From contig JBJTCN010000018.1 in assembly GCA_046091905.1 (NCBI GenBank), positions 1-5,042 on the forward strand: 5,042 nucleotides of DNA, in the 5' to 3' direction. Positions within the stretch are counted from its first letter, which is position 1, and each line of letters opens with the position of its first letter. Positions 1 through 5,042 of this stretch are shown piece after piece. Position numbers and translations under genes: made by a program. The stretch comes from ZLKRG08 sp046091905 (GTDB taxonomy: Bacteria; Actinomycetota; Actinomycetes; Nanopelagicales; Nanopelagicaceae). The notes below the pieces were generated by a model, which saw only the letters and a list, made by a program, of their open reading frames with translations, was not told where the DNA came from and made no database searches.

Positions 1-166
1 CGCAACTGCAAGACACTTATTAATCTCAATGCTTAATTTTCTAACTATTTCAAATTTATCGGCCATTAATACAACACCCTTTGCAAAGGCTGTTGAATTA
101 ATGGCCGATAAATTTGAAATAGATAGAAAATTAAGCATTGAGATTAATAAGAGTATTCCAGTTGCG
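1..166. repeat. Near-perfect fold-back palindrome at the left end of the window
   Basis: Bases 1-83 are the reverse complement of bases 84-166, with the axis between 83 and 84 and no loop. Checking base by base gives 77 matches in 83 pairs. The mismatches are 9/158, 12/155, 15/152, 44/123, 71/96 and 77/90. The right arm is the native one, because it continues into ispE and encodes the conserved kinase motif. The left arm reads as antisense ispE sequence and starts at the first base of the window. The best explanation is a chimeric fold-back end from whole-genome amplification or assembly. Bases 1-83 should not be treated as genomic sequence upstream of ispE. Confidence 0.93.
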
Positions 167-778
167 GGTGGCATGGCAGGTGGCAGCGCAGATTCGGCTG
201 CCACACTGCTTGGAATAGATCAATTATTTGAGCTGGGCCTTTCAAAAGATGAGTTAGGTGAAGTTGCTCGTAAATTAGGAAGTGATGTGCCATTTATGTT
301 GCATGGCGGCACTGCAGTCGGAAGAGGTCACGGAGATGAAATTACACCCGCGCTATCACGTGGGAATTATCATTGGGTAATTGCAGTTTCTAGCAACGGA
401 TTAGCCACTCCTGCCGTTTACGTAGAGTGCGATCGTTTACGTACAGGATTAGATATTAAAGCGCCTTCTATTAATGATGAATTATTGCAAGCGCTTCTTT
501 CTGGCGATTCTGTAAGAGTTGGAAAAGCTTTAAATAATGATCTGCAGGCAGCTGCAATTTCTTTACGACCTGCACTCAGATTGATTTTAGATACTGGCCA
601 GGAATATGGAGCCTTAGGCGGAATTGTTTCTGGTTCTGGTCCATCTGTCGCATTTCTAGTCGCAGATGAAGATCATTCACTTGATTTAGCGGTAGCACTT
701 ACTTCGAGTGGAGTTGTTGGAAGTGTAGCGCGAGCACAAGGTCCAGTAACTGGTGCCAAGGTTATTGAAATTAATTAA
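84..778 (+). CDS. ispE: 4-diphosphocytidyl-2-C-methyl-D-erythritol kinase, N-terminus missing
   Basis: IspE phosphorylates CDP-methylerythritol with ATP in the cytoplasmic MEP pathway to isopentenyl diphosphate. The GHMP-kinase signature IPVAGGMAGGSAD lies at 155-193. The SDVP segment carrying the family's catalytic aspartate (codon 284-286) and the C-terminal glycine motif GSGPS (from 632) follow in the right order. About 230 native residues are present. Full-length IspE has roughly 290-310, so some 60-80 N-terminal residues are absent, including the part expected to hold the catalytic lysine. The frame stays open from base 2 and contains an ATG at 29, but this part lies in the fold-back arm (1-83) and its translation does not resemble IspE. 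I therefore start the gene at the palindrome axis and treat ATG 29 as false. The stop codon overlaps that of the convergent marR gene. Confidence 0.93.
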
Positions 779-1263
779 TCTTCAAAGTGAATCGCAAGTT
801 CGCGAAGCAAAGCCGCTAAATCTGATTGCTCACCTTTATTAAGCACTTTAAGCAATTCACGTTCTCTGCTTAATAAATCTTCCATTGCGCTATCGACGGC
901 TTTAGCACCAACCTTAGTTAGTGTAACTAAACTGCCACGACCATCTGCAGGATCCGGAGTGCGTGTGATAAGCCCAAGTTCTTCTAAACGATCCAATCTA
1001 TTTGTCATAGTGCCGCTAGTAACCATAGTTTCTTGAATTAATTGCCCTGGAGATAATTGATATGGATCTCCAACTCTACGAAGTGTTGCCAGTACATCAA
1101 AACCCCAAGTCTCTAACTCTGCGAATGCATTTCGTCGAGCAATATCAAGATGTTTTGAGATTCGGGTAATTCGTGAAAGCACTGCAAGCGGTGAGAAATC
1201 CAAATCTGGACGCTCTTTCTGCCATGCCGCTATTAGGCGATCTACTTCGTCTTTATCGTTCAT
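775..1263 (-). CDS. MarR-family winged-helix transcriptional regulator
   Basis: This 162-residue protein has the usual MarR length and layout. A helical dimerisation N-terminus comes first. A winged helix follows, with PYQLSPGQLIQETMVTSG at about 67-84 and the recognition helix at about 82-99 (TSGTMTNRLDRLEELGLI). The wing fits the DxRxxxVxLT pattern (D107, R109, V113, L115, T116). A C-terminal dimerisation helix ends the protein. Such proteins bind DNA as dimers at palindromes and are often released by small phenolic or oxidising ligands. No ligand can be named here. The start is the ATG at 1263, preceded by a weak purine-rich GAGAAA. A short inverted repeat just upstream (1266-1287) suggests autoregulation. 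Its 3' end overlaps the ispE stop by four bases in convergent orientation. The family assignment is firm; the targets are unknown, though the divergent tRNA-Gln/glmU side is the nearest candidate. Confidence 0.9.
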   Translation of the reverse strand: MNDKDEVDRLIAAWQKERPDLDFSPLAVLSRITRISKHLDIARRNAFAELETWGFDVLATLRRVGDPYQLSPGQLIQETMVTSGTMTNRLDRLEELGLITRTPDPADGRGSLVTLTKVGAKAVDSAMEDLLSRERELLKVLNKGEQSDLAALLRELAIHFED

Positions 1264-1265
1264 TT

Positions 1266-1287
1266 TCTCGACGTAGCGTAATCGAGA
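1266..1287. promoter_or_regulatory. Candidate MarR operator upstream of marR
   Basis: The arms TCTCGA (1266-1271) and TCGAGA (1282-1287) are perfect inverted repeats with a 10-base spacer, 22 bases in all. The spacer contains the tandem CGTA-G-CGTA. The site begins three bases before the marR start codon on the minus strand and covers its ribosome binding region, a position suited to autorepression. The size is similar to many MarR operators. The arms are short and could occur by chance, so this is a candidate only. Confidence 0.3.
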
Positions 1288-1299
1288 GCGCTAATGATT

Positions 1300-1328
1300 T
1301 TGGCGAATTGCACCTTTTAAGAGAGAAT
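1300..1328 (+). promoter_or_regulatory. Weak promoter candidate for tRNA-Gln
   Basis: TTGGCG (1300-1305) and GAGAAT (1323-1328) each match the sigma-70-type consensus at four of six positions and are separated by 17 bases. Initiation would fall just at or before the tRNA 5' end at 1335, which leaves almost no leader for RNase P to remove. A promoter is expected here because the upstream gene is divergent, but the exact boxes are uncertain. Confidence 0.25.
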
Positions 1329-1334
1329 ACGGGT

Positions 1335-1409
1335 TCCGCCATTGTGTAGTGGCTAGCACATGGGCCTTTGAAGCCCAGGGTCCTGGATCGATACCAGGTG
1401 GCGGAGCCA
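1335..1409 (+). tRNA. tRNA-Gln, anticodon UUG, CCA encoded
   Basis: The full cloverleaf can be drawn. The acceptor stem pairs 1335-1341 with 1399-1405, followed by discriminator G1406 and encoded CCA at 1407-1409. The D stem pairs GTGT (1344-1347) with GCAC (1356-1359) around an eight-base loop. The anticodon stem pairs TGGGC (1361-1365) with GCCCA (1373-1377), and the loop CTTTGAA puts anticodon TTG at 1368-1370. The T stem pairs CCTGG (1382-1386) with CCAGG (1394-1398). UUG reads the glutamine codons CAA and, by wobble, CAG. The T loop is ATCGATA, so position 54 is A rather than the near-universal T and position 60 is A as well. The tRNA ends 26 bases before glmU with no terminator between, so some readthrough into glmU is possible. 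Confidence 0.96.
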
Positions 1410-1423
1410 CCGATAATCTCCAA

Positions 1424-1429
1424 TAGAAT
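1424..1429 (+). promoter_or_regulatory. -10 box placed for a leaderless glmU transcript
   Basis: TAGAAT matches TATAAT at five of six positions and ends six bases before the GTG start codon at 1436. This spacing puts the transcription start at or within a base or two of the start codon. No Shine-Dalgarno is visible between the tRNA and the GTG. No -35 consensus is found 17-18 bases upstream, where the tRNA acceptor stem lies. Leaderless mRNAs with a -10 box at this spacing are common in actinobacteria. Confidence 0.45.
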
Positions 1430-1435
1430 TGTCTA

Positions 1436-2857
1436 GTGATAAAGCAAGCAATTGTTTTGGCTGCCGGCGAGGGAACTCGCATGAAATCACAAACTCCAAA
1501 AGTCTTACATGTAATTTCAGGTCGCTCCTTACTTGGCCATGTTCTAAATGCGCTTGAGAGCGTAGAACCTGCAAATATACGAGTAGTTGTTGGCGCAGGT
1601 CGCGAGCAAGTTGAAGCTCATTTATCTGAAATCGCTCCTGATGCGATCGCGATATTTCAGGCCGAACGAAACGGTACTGGCCACGCTGTTCAAATAGCTT
1701 TAGACGGAGTAAATGAACAGGGCAATGTCTTGATTCTGGCTGGTGATACCCCAATTCTTTCCGGCCAGACTCTTAAAGATTTTCTCACTGCACACATGGA
1801 AGGTGGATACACCGCATCGGTTTTAACTGCGGGACATCCAGACCCAACTGGTTATGGACGAATAATTCGTGATGATGAGAATCTCTTATTAAAAATTGTT
1901 GAAGAAAAAGATGCCAATGATAATGAAAAATTAACTTTTGAAGTTAATTCAGGTGTATATATTTTTGATTTTGTAGCCTTAACTGAAGCGATCTTGCAGT
2001 TAAAGAACAACAACGCACAAGGTGAACTTTATTTAACTGATGCTATTGAAATCATTAGAAAGAATGGCGGCAAAGTTGCGCCTATTCTCTGTGAAGATTT
2101 CACAGAAACATTGGGTGTTAATGATCGAGTGCAACTGGCTGAAGCAGCCGCGATTTTGCGAGATCGCGTCAACGAACGCCATATGCGCAATGGTGTAACA
2201 ATTCTTGATCCAGCGACCACTTGGATTGATGACACCGTAACCATTGCTGCAGATGTAACAATTCTGCCGGGTTCGGCAATTTATGGTTCAACTGCAATCG
2301 CATCTCATGCAGTAATTGGCCCACGCACTACTTTGCAAGATTGCGCCGTAAATTGTTGCGCGACTATTAAAGAATCTAATTGCACCGCATCGGAAATTGG
2401 CGAGAACGCTAATGTAGGTCCGTTCGCATTCTTGCGTGCTGGAACTGTGCTTGCAAATGAAAGTAAAGCAGGCGCTTTCGTAGAAATTAAGAATTCCCAA
2501 ATCGGAACTGGTTCAAAAGTGCCACACCTTTCATATGTTGGTGATGCCACCATTGGAGAAGGTTCAAATATTGGCGCTGCAACTATTTTCGTTAATTACG
2601 ATGGCGTAGAGAAACATCGAACTGAAATTGGCGACCATGTCCGTATTGGTAGCGACACCATGTTGGTGGCACCGATAACTGTTGGAGATGGCGCGTATAC
2701 CGCCGCGGGATCGGTAATAACTGAAGATGTTCCGGCAGGCGCGATTGGAGTTGGCCGCGCTAAGCAGAGAAATGTCTTAGGGTGGGTCATGCGCAAGCGA
2801 TCAGGTAGCAAATCTGCCAAAGCGGCGGAACAAGCTACCAAGAACAAAGGAGAATAA
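1436..2857 (+). CDS. glmU: Bifunctional UDP-GlcNAc pyrophosphorylase / GlcN-1-P acetyltransferase
   Basis: GlmU acetylates glucosamine-1-phosphate with acetyl-CoA and then uridylylates it to UDP-GlcNAc, the cytoplasmic precursor of peptidoglycan. The 473 residues match the family length. The N-terminal uridylyltransferase domain (about 1-230) shows LAAGEGTRM (8-16) with PKVLH (21-25), the GTGHA loop (80-84), D104 and N229 as metal ligands, and substrate-site E156 and N171. The C-terminal left-handed beta-helix (about 255-450) carries R334, K352, catalytic H364, Y367, N378 and NYDG (387-390). The domain ends with a basic lysine-rich tail. The GTG start is chosen because an in-frame TAG lies four codons upstream (1424-1426) and the next ATG, at 1481, would cut off the nucleotide-binding loop. 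prs follows three bases after the stop, so the two are almost certainly co-transcribed. Confidence 0.97.
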   Translation: MIKQAIVLAAGEGTRMKSQTPKVLHVISGRSLLGHVLNALESVEPANIRVVVGAGREQVEAHLSEIAPDAIAIFQAERNGTGHAVQIALDGVNEQGNVLILAGDTPILSGQTLKDFLTAHMEGGYTASVLTAGHPDPTGYGRIIRDDENLLLKIVEEKDANDNEKLTFEVNSGVYIFDFVALTEAILQLKNNNAQGELYLTDAIEIIRKNGGKVAPILCEDFTETLGVNDRVQLAEAAAILRDRVNERHMRNGVTILDPATTWIDDTVTIAADVTILPGSAIYGSTAIASHAVIGPRTTLQDCAVNCCATIKESNCTASEIGENANVGPFAFLRAGTVLANESKAGAFVEIKNSQIGTGSKVPHLSYVGDATIGEGSNIGAATIFVNYDGVEKHRTEIGDHVRIGSDTMLVAPITVGDGAYTAAGSVITEDVPAGAIGVGRAKQRNVLGWVMRKRSGSKSAKAAEQATKNKGE

Positions 2858-2860
2858 AAG

Positions 2861-3841
2861 ATGAGTGAGCTTCGTTTATCGTCCGAAAAGCGATTACGAA
2901 TCTTTACTGGAAGAGCATTTCCAGAGCTCGCCGAATCCGTGGCTGCCGAATTAGGCATCACCATAACTCCAACCTCTGCATATGATTTTGCAAACGGTGA
3001 AATCTTTGTTCGCTTCGAAGAATCTGTTCGCGGTAGTGATGCATATGTAATTCAATCTCATGCGGCACCAGTTAATAAACAAATCATGGAGCAATTAATC
3101 ATGATTGATGCGCTAAAGCGTGCATCAGCAAAACGAATTACCGTGGTTGCACCGTTTTATGGTTATGCACGTCAAGACAAGAAACACCGCGGTCGCGAAC
3201 CAATTTCTGCTCGTTTGATGGCTGATTTATTTAAAACCGCAGGTGCAGATCGTTTGATGGTCGTTGATTTGCACGCCTCGCAAATTCAAGGATTCTTTGA
3301 TGGACCAGTTGATCATTTATTTGCTTTGCCGCTATTAGCGAATTATGTGGGAAGCAAAGTTGATCGTTCACAATTAACTATTGTCTCGCCAGATTCTGGT
3401 CGCGTAAGAGTTGCAGAGCGCTGGTCAGATTTACTTGGTGGTTGCCCAATTGCATTCATTCATAAGACTCGTAATCCTCTAATTCCAAATGAATCAACCG
3501 CTGGCCGTGTTGTTGGTGATGTACAAGGTCGAACCTGCGTAGTTATCGATGACATGATTGATACCGCTGGCACAATTACCAAAGCTGTAGAGGCGCTAGT
3601 TGAAGAAGGCGCAAAAGAGGTAATAGTTGCGGCAACACATGCAGTGTTTAGTGGTCCAGCGATTGATCGCTTGAAGAATTCAAAGGCCTCTGAAGTTATT
3701 GTGTGCGATACCCTGCCAATCCCAGTAGAAAATCGCTTTGATGGTCTGACGGTGCTCTCGATTGCGCCACTTATCGCGCGCGCTATTCGAGAAGTCTTCG
3801 AGGACGGTTCAGTTACTAGTCTTTTTGACGGCCACTCTTAA
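2861..3841 (+). CDS. prs: Ribose-phosphate pyrophosphokinase (PRPP synthetase)
   Basis: Prs transfers pyrophosphate from ATP to ribose-5-phosphate to make PRPP for purines, pyrimidines, NAD, histidine and tryptophan. At 326 residues it has the usual class I length. The motifs seen, in order, are the ATP-site loop FYGYARQDKKHRGREPISAR (99-118), the cation-binding DLHASQIQGFF (136-146), PDSGRVRVAE (177-186), the catalytic flexible-loop lysine and arginine in HKTR (K202, R204), and the ribose-5-phosphate loop VVIDDMIDTAGT (227-238). The ATG at 2861 has a strong Shine-Dalgarno, AAAGGAG (2846-2852), eight bases upstream and inside the end of glmU. The gap to glmU is three bases, which suggests translational coupling. 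The end of the gene overlaps a promoter candidate for rplY. No key residue is missing. Confidence 0.97.
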   Translation: MSELRLSSEKRLRIFTGRAFPELAESVAAELGITITPTSAYDFANGEIFVRFEESVRGSDAYVIQSHAAPVNKQIMEQLIMIDALKRASAKRITVVAPFYGYARQDKKHRGREPISARLMADLFKTAGADRLMVVDLHASQIQGFFDGPVDHLFALPLLANYVGSKVDRSQLTIVSPDSGRVRVAERWSDLLGGCPIAFIHKTRNPLIPNESTAGRVVGDVQGRTCVVIDDMIDTAGTITKAVEALVEEGAKEVIVAATHAVFSGPAIDRLKNSKASEVIVCDTLPIPVENRFDGLTVLSIAPLIARAIREVFEDGSVTSLFDGHS

Positions 3842-3853
3842 TTCCTATAACCT
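3825..3853 (+). promoter_or_regulatory. Promoter candidate for rplY, overlapping the end of prs
   Basis: TTGACG (3825-3830) matches the -35 consensus at five of six positions. Two -10 boxes are possible: TATAAC (3846-3851) with a 15-base spacer, or TAACCT (3848-3853) with a 17-base spacer that fits TAnnnT. Initiation would be at about 3857-3861, giving a 5' leader of roughly 85-90 bases before the rplY ATG. The leader would start just before the stem at 3864, which supports the placement. Confidence 0.5.
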
Positions 3854-3863
3854 TTGGCCATTC

Positions 3864-3946
3864 CGGCGAGGGTGTAAAAACCGTAATCGACGATAAATTT
3901 CGTTAATTACTCTGCGCCGCAAGTTGAAGGCGAGAGGTAAAGAAAA
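3864..3946 (+). promoter_or_regulatory. Structured 5' leader of rplY with two mutually exclusive stems
   Basis: Bases 3864-3874 (CGGCGAGGGTG) can pair with 3908-3919, forming 11 pairs (two G-U) with only G3914 bulged. Inside it, GTAAT (3883-3887) pairs with ATTAC (3906-3910) and GACGA (3889-3893) with TCGTT (3900-3904), enclosing a six-base loop; C3910 and A3909 are shared between the two stems. The same 3' strand, 3910-3918, can instead pair with GGCGAGAG (3929-3936), which overlaps the Shine-Dalgarno GAGAGG (3932-3937). This alternative has eight pairs, the same bulged G and a 10-base loop. The leader could therefore switch between an open and a hidden ribosome binding site. No T-run follows the first stem, so it is not an intrinsic terminator. 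The pairing is seen in the sequence; the regulation is inferred. Confidence 0.45.
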
Positions 3947-4576
3947 ATGGCAGAAGTAACAATCAATGGTGTGGCTCGTACCGAATTCGGTAAAGGTGCA
4001 TCACGTCGCGCTCGTCGCGATGGATTAGTTCCAGCAGTTATTTACGGACATGGCGAGAAGCCAAAGCATGTGGCGCTTCCAGCACGCGAACTAGGTAATG
4101 CACTAAAAACACCAAACGTATTGCTAGATATCGTGGTTGATGGAAAGACCGATCTAACACTTCCAAAGGCAGTAGTTCGTGATCCACTGAAGCAGACTTT
4201 GGAACACGTGGATTTAATTGTGGTTCGTCGTGGTGAAAAGGTAACTGTTGCAGTACCAGTTCATACATACGGCAAGCACGATCCAGATGGAATTCTCGAG
4301 CACGTACATAACACCGTAGAAGTTGAAGTAGAGACTACAAATATTCCTGCAGAGTTAAAGGTAAATATCGAAGGTATGAAGGCTGGCGAATCAAGAAATG
4401 CTGGCGACGTTGAACTTCCAGCTGGCGCAAAGCTAGTTAGCGATCCAAAGATGACAGTGGTTCACCTTGGCGAGAAGTCAACACATGTTGAAGAGACTCC
4501 AGTTGTGGCTGCAGCAGCAGAAGGTGCCGCAGCTCCAGCAGCTGAAGCAACACCTTCAGCTCAATTCGATAAGTAA
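3947..4576 (+). CDS. rplY: Large ribosomal subunit protein bL25, long CTC form
   Basis: bL25/CTC binds 5S rRNA (loop E) in the central protuberance of the 50S subunit. The 209 residues match the long CTC/TL5 form rather than the short form of about 95 residues. The N-terminal 5S-binding domain (about 1-92) shows the conserved run R11-TEFGKGASRRARRDGLVPAVIYG to G34. A beta-rich C-terminal domain follows (about 95-178), and the protein ends in a low-complexity Ala/Pro/Glu tail (about 182-209). The ATG at 3947 is preceded by GAGAGG (3932-3937) nine bases upstream. A structured leader that can mask this site lies directly upstream, and a separate promoter candidate sits at the end of prs, so expression can be independent of glmU-prs. 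pth follows 18 bases after the stop. The gene is intact. Confidence 0.96.
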   Translation: MAEVTINGVARTEFGKGASRRARRDGLVPAVIYGHGEKPKHVALPARELGNALKTPNVLLDIVVDGKTDLTLPKAVVRDPLKQTLEHVDLIVVRRGEKVTVAVPVHTYGKHDPDGILEHVHNTVEVEVETTNIPAELKVNIEGMKAGESRNAGDVELPAGAKLVSDPKMTVVHLGEKSTHVEETPVVAAAAEGAAAPAAEATPSAQFDK

Positions 4577-4581
4577 AGCAA

Positions 4582-4587
4582 TAAAGT
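4582..4587 (+). promoter_or_regulatory. Possible -10 box for a leaderless pth transcript
   Basis: TAAAGT fits the TAnnnT pattern and ends seven bases before the pth ATG at 4595. No Shine-Dalgarno is visible in the 18-base gap after rplY. The arrangement resembles that before glmU. The region is A+T-rich, so a chance match is quite possible, and readthrough from rplY could also supply pth mRNA. Confidence 0.3.
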
Positions 4588-4594
4588 TAACTCC

Positions 4595-5008
4595 ATGGTT
4601 TGGCTAGTCGTTGGATTAGGAAACCCTGGGGCTGAATATCAGAACACGCGTCATAACATCGGCCACATGGTTGTCGATGAGATGGCGCGTGTTAATTCTT
4701 TAAAGTGGAGCTCTCACAAAGCTCGTGCAGATGTTGCGGCTTATAAATTAGGCGTTGGTATTGATGCGCCTGGCATTGTGCTCGCTAAATCACATAGCTA
4801 TATGAATGAATCGGGTAGACCGATTAAAGCGCTCTGCAATTTCTACAAAATTGGAATCGAAAACTTAATTGTGATTCATGATGAATTAGATATTCCATTT
4901 AATTCAATACGAATTAAAGAAGGTGGGGGCGATAATGGCCACAATGGCCTTAAGAGCACTACCAGTGCGATGACTGCAAATTATTATCGAATTCGCATGG
5001 GAATCGGT
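4595..5008 (+). CDS. pth: Peptidyl-tRNA hydrolase, C-terminus missing
   Basis: Pth cleaves the ester bond of peptidyl-tRNAs dropped from ribosomes and so recycles tRNA. The visible 138 residues contain all the main catalytic and binding residues: VGLGNPG (6-12) with N10, NTRHN (17-21) with catalytic H20, YMNESG (69-74) with N71, HDELD (95-99) with D96, and GHNGL (115-119) with N117. They correspond to E. coli N10, H20, N68, D93 and N114. The ATG at 4595 gives the expected N-terminus; no clear Shine-Dalgarno is present. The native sequence ends at about 5008, in the conserved YYRIRMGIG. After that the frame runs into the fold-back arm and meets a TAA at 5030-5032, giving seven false residues. 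Full-length Pth has about 190 residues, so roughly 50 are lost. This is truncation by the end of the sequence, not a pseudogene. Confidence 0.95.
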
Positions 5009-5042
5009 ACGATTCCCATGCGAATTCGATAATAATTTGCAG
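4974..5042. repeat. Perfect fold-back palindrome at the right end of the window
   Basis: Bases 5010-5042 are the exact reverse complement of 4974-5006, 33 pairs with no mismatch, around a three-base loop (5007-5009). The repeat runs to the last base of the window. The left arm is native pth coding sequence (TANYYRIRMGIG region); the right arm is its copy in reverse and supplies a premature stop. As at the left end, a chimeric or assembly fold-back is the most likely cause. Confidence 0.95.

Noticed and set aside
29..82. N-terminal 18 codons of ispE from ATG 29
   Set aside because: They lie wholly in the reverse-copy arm and do not resemble the IspE N-terminus, which should be some 60-80 residues longer.
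1410..1435. Terminator between tRNA-Gln and glmU
   Set aside because: The 26 bases contain no inverted repeat or T-run; a -10 box is the better reading.
1353..1754. Minus-strand open frame of 133 codons across tRNA-Gln and glmU
   Set aside because: It runs antisense through the tRNA and the glmU nucleotide-binding domain, and its translation shows no recognisable family.
2029..2964. Several minus-strand open frames opposite glmU and the start of prs
   Set aside because: They overlap each other and the strongly conserved glmU/prs frames; they are shadows of coding bias.
2861..3841. Thr between the catalytic Lys and Arg of Prs (HKTR) as a defect
   Set aside because: The functional K202 and R204 are kept; the middle residue varies within the family.
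3864..3919. Stem after prs as an intrinsic terminator
   Set aside because: The stem is followed by GCAAGTTGAA rather than a T-run, and the 3' strand fits better as a partner of the rplY ribosome binding site.
4038..4268. Minus-strand open frame of 76 codons opposite rplY
   Set aside because: It is antisense to the conserved 5S-binding domain, with no ribosome binding site and no recognisable product.
1..5042. Hairpin ends as telomeres of a linear plasmid or virus
   Set aside because: Both palindromes are made of interior coding sequence of chromosomal housekeeping genes (ispE, pth), differ from each other, and cut those genes. Natural terminal hairpins would not do this.

Overview
The window is an ordinary stretch of bacterial chromosome. 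Its gene order and proteins point to a low-GC actinobacterium. The GlmU C-terminus resembles the mycobacterial form (NIGA-x-x-x-FVNYDG followed by GSDTM-x-VAP), and the order ispE / marR / tRNA-Gln / glmU / prs / rplY / pth is actinobacterial. The A+T-rich codon use, exclusive use of TAA stops and very short intergenic gaps suggest a streamlined genome such as the freshwater acI group (Nanopelagicales: Planktophila, Nanopelagicus). That placement is inference from the sequence, not a database result.

Layout from left to right. Bases 1-83 are a near-perfect reverse complement of bases 84-166, so the left end is a fold-back and the ispE gene starts inside it without its true N-terminus. The ispE fragment (to 778) meets a MarR-family regulator gene on the minus strand (775-1263) tail to tail, with overlapping stop codons. 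A 71-base divergent region then separates marR from tRNA-Gln(UUG) (1335-1409). glmU (1436-2857) follows, with a GTG start, no visible Shine-Dalgarno and a good -10 box six bases before the start. prs (2861-3841) follows after 3 bases with a strong ribosome binding site. A 105-base gap holds a promoter candidate and a strongly structured leader before rplY (3947-4576). pth begins at 4595 and is real to about 5008. The last 33 bases repeat 4974-5006 in reverse, a second fold-back that creates a false stop codon.

The genes supply basic cell needs: isoprenoid precursors (IspE), UDP-GlcNAc for peptidoglycan (GlmU), PRPP for nucleotides, histidine and tryptophan (Prs), a 5S-rRNA-binding ribosomal protein (bL25/CTC), recycling of peptidyl-tRNA (Pth) and a glutamine tRNA. 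I see no mobile element, CRISPR array, phage gene or defence system. The most interesting biological signal is the rplY leader, where one strand can pair either with an upstream segment or with the ribosome binding site. The most important caution is that both ends are palindromic and probably artefacts of amplification or assembly.
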